Assembly (NCBI GenBank): GCA_023443625.1
Contig: JAEZTQ010000014.1
Location: forward strand, 1 to 64,000
Direction: 5' to 3'
Origin: Bacillota bacterium
GTDB lineage: Bacteria; Bacillota_A; Clostridia; Lachnospirales; Lachnospiraceae
Length of the DNA stretch: 64,000 bases
Shown here: positions 25,277-33,850 of the stretch, piece after piece
How the letters are laid out: each line of letters begins with the position of its first letter
Position numbering within the stretch: the stretch's first letter is position 1
Program-made: the position numbers and the translations under genes
The notes under the pieces: model-generated
Told to the model about the DNA's origin: nothing
What the model saw: the letters and a program-made list of their open reading frames with translations, nothing else
Databases searched by the model: none

Positions 25277-25867
25277 ATGGCTATATTAAATTATGATAAA
25301 AAGAAATTGTTAGAGCAGGAAATTAAAGACATTGATTTAAAGTTTGAACAATTCAAGCAAGAAGTAGTACAAGATGCCAAAGATAAAGGTACATATAAGC
25401 CAGGTGAAAACATTGCGCTCAGTAAGGAACTGAAAGAAATATACGATAAGTTGCAGAATGGCAAAACAAAGAAGGAAGAAGAACTAGAGTTATTAGTCAA
25501 AGAAATGGTATCAAATAATGACTTGAATGATCCTGTTGATATTGCCAAAGAGAAGCTTAATAGAGTTGAAACCAACAATGAAAGCATTGAGCTTCTAAAA
25601 GAAATTATTGATCAAGCAAAGCAACTTGGCAAGAACATTAACAAGTTAAGTAGTCTTGGTGTGGCAGATACGAGAATGCTTATACCGTCAATACATGATC
25701 TCAAGGCACTTAAGTATAACTGCGAAACAAGGCTAAGAGGTTTAAGATATATGGATAGAAAAGAAATCGAAAAGGAAATTAGCACTGCAGAAAAAGCGAG
25801 AGAGTTAAAACTGAAAGAGTTGGAAGAAAAAGAAACTGTATTAAATAAATACAGAGATACTATTTAA
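25277..25867 (+). CDS. Coiled-coil protein, 196 aa
   Basis: It begins 15 bases after the protease gene (AAAGGATAAGAGAG upstream). Long charged helices (FEQFKQEVVQDAKDKG and KKKEEELELL-type runs) make a coiled coil with a Gly/Pro-poor core. Position after a ClpP-like protease and a helical, acidic nature are what scaffold proteins show, but no sequence motif proves that. It could equally bind DNA-processing partners. Confidence 0.5.
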   Translation: MAILNYDKKKLLEQEIKDIDLKFEQFKQEVVQDAKDKGTYKPGENIALSKELKEIYDKLQNGKTKKEEELELLVKEMVSNNDLNDPVDIAKEKLNRVETNNESIELLKEIIDQAKQLGKNINKLSSLGVADTRMLIPSIHDLKALKYNCETRLRGLRYMDRKEIEKEISTAEKARELKLKELEEKETVLNKYRDTI

Positions 25868-26058
25868 ACATACCCCCGGGTTCAAAAAACGCATTTTTGT
25901 TTTGATAGTGTTAACCGAGGTTCCGACCTCGCAAAACATATTTTTTGATTTTCTCACATGAGGGGGGTGGGGTGGTAAAGGGTTACATGAAGTCACCCCT
26001 AATAATATTCATAAAACAAAAACTAATAAAATGATGATTATAAGAAAGGGAAGAGATT
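25868..26058. other. Non-coding G/C-cluster region, possible packaging or control site
   Basis: A sharply base-skewed non-coding stretch: TACCCCCGGGTTCAAAAAAC near 25871, hairpin CGAGGT-TCCG-ACCTCG (25916-25931), and GAGGGGGGTGGGGTGGT near 25961-25977. Runs like these occur near cos sites and terminase genes of Firmicutes phages. A captured packaging site is possible, but equally a terminator or a leader of the tail genes. Confidence 0.35.
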
Positions 26059-26427
26059 ATGCCTAGAATAGCTATTAAAAATATTGAAAAATTAGAAATG
26101 GAACTTCCAGATGGAATAATTAAAGAAGCTTTGTTTAATAACGATGCGTTTAAAATGTTTATCAGAGAATTTGGCAGTATTAATGAAGAAGAATTAATGA
26201 ATAAACCATATGACTTTGTTGCCAAAATCCTTTATTGCGGAATGAAGGTGTTGGATACATCAGCAACGATAGAAGAAGCTGAAAGACTTTTAATCGGCGG
26301 AGGAGATTTGTTAATGAGAGAAGTTACAAGCTCTTTGATTGGCAATTTTATGTCTAATGCTTCAGAGCAAGAACAAGAGTTGTTTATCAAAGAAGTTGAT
26401 AATTACACTAAAAAACTTATCAATTAA
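26059..26427 (+). CDS. Probable tail assembly chaperone, 122 aa
   Basis: ATG 26059 follows AAGGGAAGAG. It is a small acidic helical protein directly upstream of the tape measure gene, the invariant place of tail chaperones in siphophages (gpG-like). Its helices (EEELMNKPYDFVAKILYCGM) fit the type. No frameshift slippery site for a second, extended form was identified. Assignment rests mostly on position and composition. Confidence 0.6.
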   Translation: MPRIAIKNIEKLEMELPDGIIKEALFNNDAFKMFIREFGSINEEELMNKPYDFVAKILYCGMKVLDTSATIEEAERLLIGGGDLLMREVTSSLIGNFMSNASEQEQELFIKEVDNYTKKLIN

Positions 26428-26445
26428 TAAGGTGGTGGTGATAAT

Positions 26446-28167
26446 ATGGCCTTTAAAGGATATAAAAGATCAATTAAGCTTGAATTTGATTATAACGAGG
26501 TAAAAGAAGGTATACCTAATGTAAAAAAGCAGATGGCGGTTCTCAATGCCGAATATAAAAAATCAAGTGAGGAAGCCAAGGCAAGCGGGAAAGAGATTGA
26601 TAACCTGGGTGTAAAGTATGACTATTTAAGCAACAAACTTAAAATCCAACAACAAGAAGTTGATGCATATGCCGAGAAGCTTGAAAAGGCACGAAATGCA
26701 CAGGGGAACAACGCTAAGGCGGTGCAAAATGCAACTACAGATCTTGAAATTGCAGAAGCAAAGTTAGGTCAAACCCGAGCAGAACTTGAAAGAGTTACAG
26801 AAGAACTTGAAAAAAACAGGACTACTCTTGGAAAGACCGCAGAGGAATGGAAAACACTTGGAGATAAAACCGGTGAATTAGGTCGTTCTATGACTACAAA
26901 ATTCACTGTACCAATATTAGCGGTTGGTGCAGCAATCTTTAAAATAGGTGCAGATTTTGAAGATGCTTTAGGAAAAACAGATGCAGTATTTAAACAAAAT
27001 GCAAAAGAAATCACCGATTGGGGAGAGAGTGCTTATAAAAATTTTGGGTTGGCAAGAACTACAGCCTTAGATATGGCTAACTCGTTTGGTGCATTGGCCA
27101 GTGGTATGGGGTTAAGTGATGATTTAACGAAAAACTACTCAAAAAGCTTAACTGAATTAACTAAAGATATGATAGCATTCCATGGCGGAAAGCTAGACGT
27201 TGCACAAACTGCATTGAACTCCATTTTTACTGGAGAAACAGAAAGTCTTAAGAAGTACGGAATTGTAATGACACAGGCTAATTTACAAGAATATGCTTAC
27301 AGTAGAAATATCCGCAAGAAAATATCTGACATGACAGAAGCTGAAAAAGTTCAGTTGAGATATGATTATGTGATGGAGAAGTCAGCGGGTGTTATGGGCC
27401 ATTATCAGAAAGAACAAGGTAATGCAAATACAACATTATCAGATTTTCAGGAAGGTATTCAAGAGTTAGGAGTAAGCTTCTCAGATAAAATATTGCCAAT
27501 ATTTAAGCCGATTATAGATTGGTTAAATAATTTTATGGAAAAGATTGCGAACTTAAGTGACGGAACAAAACAATTTATCGTAACAGTTGCCGGTGTAGTA
27601 GCTGTAGCAGGGCCTATACTAATGGTGCTAAGTAGTGTATTTAAAATGATTTCCAATATAAGCAATGGAATTGGAGCTATCCCAAAGATTTTAGACGGAG
27701 TGAGCAAAGCAGGAACCGCCTTTAAAGGCTTGCTAGACAATACAGCCTTTATGGGTATGACAAAATGGGCTTTAATTATTATTGGAGTGGCTTTAGCTAT
27801 AGGATATTTAATTAAGCAGATCAACGTATTAATCGGAAGGGGGCAGCAGGTAGAGCAAAGTCTACCAGAAATACCAGGTATAACAGGCGTGTCAGGAGCA
27901 GTTCAGAGCGCAGGAATGAGAGGATATGCAGTTGGCACTAAGTATCACCCCGGGGGAAGAGCTCTTGTGGGTGAAGAAGGTCCCGAAATTGTTGATTTGC
28001 CACAGGGGGCGCAAGTCCATACGGCAGCAGAAACAAGGAGGATGTCAGGAGAAACATTCATACAAAATCTCTATGTGAACATGGATGAAGTAGACGAGGT
28101 ATCAAAGCTAGTTAAAATAGCAAAAGATTTCAAACAGACCAAGAGGGCAGGACTAGTGTTAACTTAA
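26446..28167 (+). CDS. Phage tail tape measure protein, 573 aa
   Basis: The first 150 residues are coiled coil, then a conserved domain (TTALDMANSFGALASGMGLS and GIVMTQANLQEYAYSRNIRK) typical of tape measure proteins. Two hydrophobic segments lie near 375-405 and 435-455. The C-terminus carries YHPGGRALVGEEGPEIVDLP, the common VGE-GPE motif. In siphophages this protein sets tail length, and 573 residues is on the short side. No tail tube, terminator or baseplate gene is near, so a helper's tail would be needed. Confidence 0.88.
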   Translation: MAFKGYKRSIKLEFDYNEVKEGIPNVKKQMAVLNAEYKKSSEEAKASGKEIDNLGVKYDYLSNKLKIQQQEVDAYAEKLEKARNAQGNNAKAVQNATTDLEIAEAKLGQTRAELERVTEELEKNRTTLGKTAEEWKTLGDKTGELGRSMTTKFTVPILAVGAAIFKIGADFEDALGKTDAVFKQNAKEITDWGESAYKNFGLARTTALDMANSFGALASGMGLSDDLTKNYSKSLTELTKDMIAFHGGKLDVAQTALNSIFTGETESLKKYGIVMTQANLQEYAYSRNIRKKISDMTEAEKVQLRYDYVMEKSAGVMGHYQKEQGNANTTLSDFQEGIQELGVSFSDKILPIFKPIIDWLNNFMEKIANLSDGTKQFIVTVAGVVAVAGPILMVLSSVFKMISNISNGIGAIPKILDGVSKAGTAFKGLLDNTAFMGMTKWALIIIGVALAIGYLIKQINVLIGRGQQVEQSLPEIPGITGVSGAVQSAGMRGYAVGTKYHPGGRALVGEEGPEIVDLPQGAQVHTAAETRRMSGETFIQNLYVNMDEVDEVSKLVKIAKDFKQTKRAGLVLT

Positions 28168-28184
28168 CAATAAGATGTATTAAT

Positions 28185-28213
28185 ATGGCTTTACCTAGTA
28201 TTGGTAAGGCCAT
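28185..28213 (+). terminator. Hairpin between tape measure and sigma gene
   Basis: ATGGCTTTACC pairs with GGTAAGGCCAT over a short loop. It covers the ATG at 28185, arguing that translation of the sigma factor starts later. Confidence 0.5.
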
Positions 28214-28232
28214 ATTTATAAGGAGTATGAAA

Positions 28233-29114
28233 ATGTCAAATGAGGAATTAGTTGATCTCATACAAAAGGGAAATAATCCAAGTGAATACATGGAACAGCT
28301 TTACCTTCAAAACGTTGGTTATATTCGTAAAATAGCCAAGAAGTATTCTTTCATGGGTGATATTGAGGATTTAATGCAAGAAGCTTATTTTGGGTTATAT
28401 AAGGCTGTACAACGTTATGAAGATACAGCTGGAGTCTTATTTATGTCATATGCTGCCTTCTGGATCAGACATGCTATTACAAGATATCTAGAGAATAATG
28501 GACGAGGCATAAGGCTTACTTCCGCAATGAATAATAAAATTATCCGATATAAAAAAGCTATTTCAGACTATGAATTGCAACTAGGACGAAAACCTACAGA
28601 GTATGAATTAACTATGTATTTAGGTATAAATAGCGATACACTAAAGGCAGTAAAAAAGGCTTGTCAGTACAATAACATACAAAGCATTGACGAGTTTCTT
28701 CCTGGCACAGAGGATTTAATTGTTGGGGATAGCATTCCAGATCAAAGCATTGATTTAGAGAATGATGTGATTAACGGAATAATCGAAGATAGCTTACATA
28801 ATGAATTGTGGCAAATTGTAAAGGATAATGTTACCCCAGAAGAGAATACAGTGATTATGGCTAGATATCGTAAAGACCTATCTCTAGAAGCTACAGGGCA
28901 GCTTGTTGGATGTACCAAAGATAAAGCAAGGGGAATTGAAGCTAAAGCCTTACGAAAGCTTAGACTACCCAGAATAAGAAGAGAGCTAGAAGAAAAGTTT
29001 GAAGTAAATTATGCACGTGTATATCATGGTAGCCTAACAAATTTTAAAAATACATGGAGTTCTATTGTAGAGGATGTTGCAATTAGAAACCTGGAGACGG
29101 TAAGCCGGGATTAA
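28233..29114 (+). CDS. RNA polymerase sigma factor, sigma-70 family, 293 aa
   Basis: The start is ATG 28233 with AAGGAG 7 bases upstream; in-frame ATGs at 28185 (inside a hairpin) and 28227 fit less well. Region 2 is visible (GDIEDLMQEAYFGLYKAVQR and FMSYAAFWIRHAITRYLENN), with RGIRLTSA like the 2.4/3.0 region. Region 4 follows near 205-270 (SLEATGQLVGCTKDKARGIE). It would redirect polymerase to element or helper promoters. A sigma factor in so small an element suggests control of late genes; its target promoters are unknown. Confidence 0.85.
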   Translation: MSNEELVDLIQKGNNPSEYMEQLYLQNVGYIRKIAKKYSFMGDIEDLMQEAYFGLYKAVQRYEDTAGVLFMSYAAFWIRHAITRYLENNGRGIRLTSAMNNKIIRYKKAISDYELQLGRKPTEYELTMYLGINSDTLKAVKKACQYNNIQSIDEFLPGTEDLIVGDSIPDQSIDLENDVINGIIEDSLHNELWQIVKDNVTPEENTVIMARYRKDLSLEATGQLVGCTKDKARGIEAKALRKLRLPRIRRELEEKFEVNYARVYHGSLTNFKNTWSSIVEDVAIRNLETVSRD

Positions 29115-29157
29115 ATTGGTGCGTGCTACATTGCGTTGACCTACTATTTATTAATAG

Positions 29158-29226
29158 AGCCGAAAATTCGGCTGTAATACACTGTACGAAATTGTGCAGA
29201 TAGAATAAAGCGGAAATTTCCGCTTT
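29158..29226. repeat. Two perfect palindromes after the sigma gene
   Basis: AGCCGAAAATTCGGCT (29158-29173) and AAAGCGGAAATTTCCGCTTT (29207-29226). Both can form hairpins; the second may act as a terminator or protein-binding site. Confidence 0.55.
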
Positions 29227-29288
29227 AGGGTCTCCCCCAAAAATAGGGAAGCATGGATATAAAAATATAGTCTATAAAGAATGTATTT

Positions 29289-29549
29289 ATGTTAGTAGAA
29301 ATTACAAAGAACAATAAAGAAGAATTAACCGTAGTAAGTAGTTTAGATGTAGCTGAAACATTTATTAAAGAGCACAAGCATGTTTTGAGGGACATAAGAG
29401 AGCTTGATTGCAGTGGTGAATTTAGACAGTCCAATTTTGGACTTACCTCGTATGTAGACAATCAATGTATAACACAACCGATGTATCAGATTCCAAAAGA
29501 AGCTTCGAGATGGAAGATATATTTATCGAGATCTGCTCATATGTGCTAA
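29289..29549 (+). pseudogene. Truncated Rha-family regulator
   Basis: The first 60 residues match the conserved Rha N-terminus: SSLDVAETFIKEHKHVLRDI, FRQSNFGLTSYVD and the QPMYQI box. After that the frame breaks; the next frame restores GFEM-like residues, so a frameshift has removed the rest. Intact Rha proteins are about 200-250 residues and regulate phage genes. It is probably not functional. Confidence 0.65.
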
Positions 29550-29662
29550 TGGGTTTAAATTTCTGTCAGATAAACATCTCTGAATTACTACATTATTTCA
29601 AGCTTGAATTATCACAATATACGTATAATACTATACTTATCAATCATAAAAGGAGGTATTAT

Positions 29663-29824
29663 ATGCTTACATCGGTAAATACAGTAAAACAGGTAGCAGA
29701 GTACTTACAAGTCAGTGAAGAAACTGTAAGAAGATTAACGAGAACAGGTGAACTAAAAAAAATAAAACTTCTGGGTAAAACCAGAATTACAAGAGAAGCT
29801 TTAATGGAATTTATTAACCAGTGA
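29663..29824 (+). CDS. Excisionase-type helix-turn-helix protein, 53 aa
   Basis: The start is ATG 29663 with AAAGGAGGTATT upstream; the longer frame from 29465 runs through the Rha remnant. The whole protein is one winged helix-turn-helix (QVAEYLQVSEETVRRLTRTG followed by LLGKTRITREALMEF), as in HTH_17 excisionases. It may be the directionality factor for the integrase or a small regulator of the 3' genes. Confidence 0.75.
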   Translation: MLTSVNTVKQVAEYLQVSEETVRRLTRTGELKKIKLLGKTRITREALMEFINQ

Positions 29825-30374
29825 ATAGAGAATGAGTATCTGTTTCAAGTTCAATGAATAAGAGGATCAGATTAATTAATAAAATGGAGATGGTTTAAGG
29901 CAGAAGGAATTTCATTATAAAGAGCAGTAGTGTTAGACGGATCTGAGAAGTGATCTCCTTTATATATTAAAATATTTTACATATACGCAATAGGCAGATA
30001 CTTGCTCCGGCAGGTATCTTTTTGTTGATGAAAAATAGAATTTAGTGTATAATAATGGAAATACATCTCTTTGGGTGAAAACGTATGAACCATAGTAATT
30101 AGAGGTACGCTGATAGGCAACCCATGCAGCCATTCAGAGAGAAAACAGGCTATGGAAGCGATGGAGTACAATGCAAAGTAAAAATATTAATTGAATTTTA
30201 AAACAACGAAATTCATGGATTAGATGATAGCGAAAAATTACTTTGAAAGAATATAGCAACATATGTACTATAACTCGCATAGCTTAAAATGAGGCATTAA
30301 AACCATACAAGCCATACTTATATTATCAAAGAATAAAAATGCTTGTATGGTCAAAATAAGAGATCGGAACAGAA
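29825..30374 (+). other. Gene-poor stretch with one terminator
   Basis: No convincing gene on either strand. A clear terminator-like hairpin lies at 29996-30023 (AGATACTTGC-TCCG-GCAGGTATCTTTTT). The rest is AT-rich, perhaps the site of deleted genes. Confidence 0.5.
29996..30023 (+). terminator. Rho-independent terminator
   Basis: AGATACTTGC-TCCG-GCAGGTATCT followed by TTTT on the plus strand. Confidence 0.75.
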
Positions 30375-30623
30375 TTGATAAAGGAATACAATCTAACAAA
30401 CTCTACGATACAGAGTTTTTTACATCATAAAAACTCACCTGCATTTAAAGTTGGTCATGATTGGCGTGCTGATGAAGATGACTTTGTATTATGGTATGAG
30501 CAATATAAGCATGATATTGGAATACTATTAGACAAACACACAAATAAGGAAATACGTTTAATTGTTAATGAAACGGATTCATATAACAGAGTATTATATA
30601 GGAGCGCTTGGTTGATTACATAG
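30375..30623 (+). CDS. Small helix-turn-helix-like protein, 82 aa
   Basis: It starts with TTG 30375; the binding site is weak. The middle (IQSFLHHKNSPAFKVGHDWR) looks like a small DNA-binding domain of the excisionase type, where the residue pattern S-P-A-F-K-V marks the wing. It follows a gene-poor stretch and precedes the Kiwa-like cargo. Function unknown; it could be a remnant. Confidence 0.4.
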   Translation: MIKEYNLTNSTIQSFLHHKNSPAFKVGHDWRADEDDFVLWYEQYKHDIGILLDKHTNKEIRLIVNETDSYNRVLYRSAWLIT

Positions 30624-30810
30624 AGAAAAAAAGAATAATTAATAGATAATAAAGGGGAAGTATCTCATTAAGGAGAGGTCATCTGTTAATATGCAAAATG
30701 CCATTTTTTTAGCAAATATTTGTTGATTAATACTATTGAAAATAGAACTTATGTTCGATATAATGAATATACCAAAAAAATAAAGAAATGTCATAAATAC
30801 CCCCTTTTTG

Positions 30811-30839
30811 TTGAATAATATTTCCAGTTCATGTATAAT
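30811..30839 (+). promoter_or_regulatory. Promoter of the Kiwa-like operon
   Basis: TTGAAT (30811-30816) and TATAAT (30834-30839), 17 bp apart, 33 bases before the first gene. It gives the defence pair its own transcription, independent of element control. Confidence 0.7.
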
Positions 30840-30872
30840 GATGGAAATATTATATTTAGGGGGCGAATTGTA

Positions 30873-31832
30873 ATGGCATTGGTTGAATTAAAGAATACGG
30901 TTTCGTATTATCAACAGAACATTGATAAAGTAGGTGTTAACTGTATATTTGTAGATCAAGATAACGCTAGAAAGACAATATATAAAGCTTATAATTTAAA
31001 CTGTGACATAAGTCTTATCAAAGGGACTGTAATAGAGACGCTAAATAATATTCAAAAGCGAATAGAAGTCAGTACTCTTTGTGATTACGATTTTGAATGC
31101 GTTCAGGATGAATCTATTCAACATCTTAATAGAACAGATGTTATATTTTCGGATGAAATTATTTCAAATATATCAGTAAATTTGGATGATAATAATACAT
31201 TATCTGAAACATCGAGATTAGATAAGTTGGATTTTATAGTAATTCAATTGATTTCAGAGGAGGATGATATAAAAGATATACTTTTGTTCAAAAGGTATAT
31301 TAAATCATCTACAGCATTTAATAAATCGGTAAAGATAATTTTTGATGGAGTTCAGCCTAAAATATTTGATAAATCTGTTTTAACAATAACTGACAATATT
31401 GATGCAATTTTATATGATGATGAATATTATATAATAAGTCGAAATGGATTTAATTCGATATTTAACTACAAAGAAGGATTTAAAAGAATAGTTGATAGTG
31501 GACATTACCAGATAACAACAGCAAATATATTCGATGCTGCAGACATGTTTATTGAAGATTGTAAAAGTCATGGATTGTATTTACCAAGACTTGCAAAAGC
31601 AATAGCTTCTGGTTGTATTGAGAATCTAAGTGCAAATTCAAACAATATTAAGCAAGTTAAGGACTTGTACGGACTATCTATTTCTATATCTGATGATAAT
31701 AAAATAATCTATCAAGGTAAAGAAGATATTCCAGAAATATTAAATATGCTACTTGACCATTATGTTATCAGTGCGCTCAGTAGTAGAGCTATGCTGGCAA
31801 AAGCTATAGAAAAATATAATATGAGAGAGTGA
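30873..31832 (+). CDS. kwaB: KwaB-like protein (DUF4868), Kiwa anti-phage system
   Basis: The start is ATG 30873 with TAGGGGG upstream; length 319 aa matches KwaB. The middle shows the DUF4868 pattern: LDFIVIQLISEEDDIKDILL, then KRYIKSSTAF, DNIDAILYDDEYYIISRNGF and FNYKEGFKRIVD. KwaB is the cytoplasmic partner of membrane protein KwaA in the Kiwa defence system. A four-helix membrane protein of the right size is encoded 4 bases downstream. Its role as Kiwa is inferred from family features, pairing and place in a mobile element; order is KwaB then KwaA, opposite to the usual naming order. Confidence 0.72.
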   Translation: MALVELKNTVSYYQQNIDKVGVNCIFVDQDNARKTIYKAYNLNCDISLIKGTVIETLNNIQKRIEVSTLCDYDFECVQDESIQHLNRTDVIFSDEIISNISVNLDDNNTLSETSRLDKLDFIVIQLISEEDDIKDILLFKRYIKSSTAFNKSVKIIFDGVQPKIFDKSVLTITDNIDAILYDDEYYIISRNGFNSIFNYKEGFKRIVDSGHYQITTANIFDAADMFIEDCKSHGLYLPRLAKAIASGCIENLSANSNNIKQVKDLYGLSISISDDNKIIYQGKEDIPEILNMLLDHYVISALSSRAMLAKAIEKYNMRE

Positions 31833-31836
31833 TGAT

Positions 31837-32427
31837 ATGTTTAAGATGGCTATTCATAAATGGATATTGTTTTTGTCTTCTTATATACCGCTCTATATTT
31901 TACTCATTATAAAAGACGTTGTATATCGAATTGAATTATATGGGTTAGGGCGTTTAAAAAGATTTTATATTATTAATTCTGTTAATGATATAATGATAGT
32001 CATTTTATTCTTAATAACTATATTATCATTTATATATTTACTTAAAATGATTAAAGGAGTGAAAGGAAATACTTATATTTTAGTTCAGGAGATAAAAGAT
32101 GAAACCAGTTCAAATTTCTTGAATTATATTTCTGTGTACTTATTATCTTGTATTGGTTTATCGATCGGAACATTTACAGACATAGTCACCCTGTTAATAG
32201 TAATGATGATTATTGGGTTTATCTATGTTAGAAGCAATATGATTTACATCAACCCAATACTTAATGTTCTTAGTTACAATATATATAGCTTTAAAGGGAT
32301 TGCCAAGGGAACAGATGAGGAAATTGAAACGACACTAATAGCCAAAAGAATATTGAATGTAAAAAAAGGTGATTTGTTATATACTACTAACAATACTTCT
32401 TTTATTTTTGCGATTAGAAAAAAATAG
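31837..32427 (+). CDS. kwaA: KwaA-like membrane protein, Kiwa anti-phage system
   Basis: A 196-aa protein with about four membrane segments (near 9-26, 49-68, 97-115 and 118-132) and a soluble C-terminal tail. The run YVRSNMIYINPILNVLSYNI after the last helix resembles KwaA. ATG 31837 lies 4 bases after the DUF4868 gene, so both are translated together. KwaA is the membrane sensor that activates KwaB. The helices are certain; the KwaA name rests on partner, size and this segment. Confidence 0.68.
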   Translation: MFKMAIHKWILFLSSYIPLYILLIIKDVVYRIELYGLGRLKRFYIINSVNDIMIVILFLITILSFIYLLKMIKGVKGNTYILVQEIKDETSSNFLNYISVYLLSCIGLSIGTFTDIVTLLIVMMIIGFIYVRSNMIYINPILNVLSYNIYSFKGIAKGTDEEIETTLIAKRILNVKKGDLLYTTNNTSFIFAIRKK

Positions 32428-32532
32428 TAAACAAGACATCCTTCGGGTTGCTTACGTTATGTCTAAACATGGAGTTCGTTAATACTATTGCATATTATTA
32501 ATGAAAACATTGAAGCATAGAGAGGTAAGGGA

Positions 32533-32865
32533 ATGATACATATGAATAAACACCCCATTGATTTACTTATAGAAAAAGAAAATGAACTATTACCAGATAT
32601 TAAAGATTACCTGGAAGAATTAGTTCAAGGTAAATATGAGCATTTTGAGGCACATAAATTACCAGAAGACAGATATATGATATTAGTTAAACTTAATGCA
32701 CTAAGATTTATGGCCAGCATTCATGTAACCATAGAAGAGGTTTTTGAATTAGGAACTAAAATGAAATGGGAGACTACAGAGGATGTTGTATTAAATTACT
32801 TGCAGTCTCGTATAGAGGAGGAAATTCTTTTCTGGCTTAATAATGACTTTATTGAGGAAGAATAA
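32533..32865 (+). CDS. Hypothetical protein, 110 aa, last gene before attR
   Basis: ATG 32533 follows GAGGTAAGGG; ATG 32542 is an alternative. The protein is acidic and helical (WETTEDVVLNYLQSRIEEEI), with no known motif. It lies 105 bases after the KwaA-like gene, across a short hairpin (AGACAT/ATGTCT). It may be an accessory of the defence cargo or an unrelated gene at the right border. Confidence 0.55.
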   Translation: MIHMNKHPIDLLIEKENELLPDIKDYLEELVQGKYEHFEAHKLPEDRYMILVKLNALRFMASIHVTIEEVFELGTKMKWETTEDVVLNYLQSRIEEEILFWLNNDFIEEE

Positions 32866-33054
32866 GGTGGATATTCGCTTCAATAGGATCCGAATAGTTA
32901 AATGGATGTAAAACAATCTTGGGGTTTATTTGGGGTTTATTTTTATAAAGAGTAACAGAATAAGATAACAATTTATGAGGTATAAGTTTTAAGAAATTCA
33001 ACAAAATCAAGCGTTGTAGCGTTTTGCGATATGTTACAAATCCATACTTTAGAG

Positions 33055-33107
33055 ATTCGTAATGCGTAGGTCGTGGGTTCGAGTCCCATGGGGAGCTGTT
33101 AAGAAAA
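33055..33107 (+). repeat. attR, 53-bp core
   Basis: An exact copy of 16671-16723: the 3' 43 bases of tRNA-Thr plus flank. It marks the right border of the element. The arm-like repeats TTGGGGTTTATTTGGGGTTT (32919-) and AAAATCAAGCGTTGTAGCG (33003-) lie just inside. Confidence 0.9.
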
Positions 33108-33137
33108 GCCTTGTAAATCAACGTTTACAGGGCTTTT
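33104..33137. terminator. Bidirectional terminator, original tRNA-Thr terminator
   Basis: AAAAGCCTTGTAAA pairs with TTTACAGGGCTTTT around TCAACG. It overlaps attR and follows the tRNA 3' end, so it is the native tRNA-Thr terminator, now 16 kb away. It also serves the minus-strand ECF gene. Confidence 0.75.
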
Positions 33138-33184
33138 ATCTTTTCTCAGTATATAGTTAAAGTATAGCTTTAAGGGACAAACGT

Positions 33185-33817
33185 TTAATCATTTACCTTT
33201 CCATATCTTAGCAGTACTTGGCAAGTCACTGCCGTAATAAAGGCAGCTAATATAGCTTCAGGTATCCCATTGACAAAAATAACGGTCAGTATTGTTTTGT
33301 ATATGGCGTCAATGGAGATATTATATGCTTTGCCATAAGCATCTCGAAATAGAAAGAAGATAAGGTGCATAACAAGAATTGTATTGGTCATTGAACCAAG
33401 GATTCCGCTTAAACCAAGTGATATTATCCTGGCTTTTCCCTTTAATATTCTATTAAAGAGTTTATAGGCAAAGTAAGGGACTACCCCTACCAAGATGCGA
33501 GGAAGAAAAGCAACGATAAGTGCTATCCAGCTACCTTTATCTGTTCCGGGGATGGATATGGCAGGTGAAAAGGCAAAGGATAAAAGTGAGGGTGTAAATG
33601 TGTTGTTATATAGACTTGTTAGTCCAAATAAAATGCCTAAGCTGGCTCCGATTCTTGGCCCTAGCAATATAGAAGCTATGATTACGGGTACATGAATGAT
33701 TGTGGCTTTAATTAGTGGTAATTGTATGTATCCCACAGGTGTAAAATTTAATATGATGATGATACCCCCGAAGAGAGCTGTTAGTGTCATCCTTCTGATG
33801 TTATTTTGATTTTTCAA
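33185..33817 (-). CDS. ECF transporter S component, vitamin uptake
   Basis: A 210-aa membrane protein with six hydrophobic segments. The start is TTG 33817 with GGGGAGG upstream on the minus strand; TTG 33832 overlaps that site. The stretch GYIQLPLIKATIIHVPVII and LGPRIGASLGILFGLTSL are typical of the pantothenate/niacin group of S components. It would bind one vitamin and work with the shared EcfAAT module, which is not in this window. Two tandem palindromes upstream point to specific repression by a vitamin-responsive factor; the vitamin is not certain. Confidence 0.8.
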   Translation of the reverse strand: MKNQNNIRRMTLTALFGGIIIILNFTPVGYIQLPLIKATIIHVPVIIASILLGPRIGASLGILFGLTSLYNNTFTPSLLSFAFSPAISIPGTDKGSWIALIVAFLPRILVGVVPYFAYKLFNRILKGKARIISLGLSGILGSMTNTILVMHLIFFLFRDAYGKAYNISIDAIYKTILTVIFVNGIPEAILAAFITAVTCQVLLRYGKVND

Positions 33818-33850
33818 AATTAACCTCCCCAAATTATTTAATTACAGTTT

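Noticed and set aside
29977..30171. 64-codon frame on the minus strand
   Set aside because: It crosses a plus-strand terminator hairpin and has no binding site.
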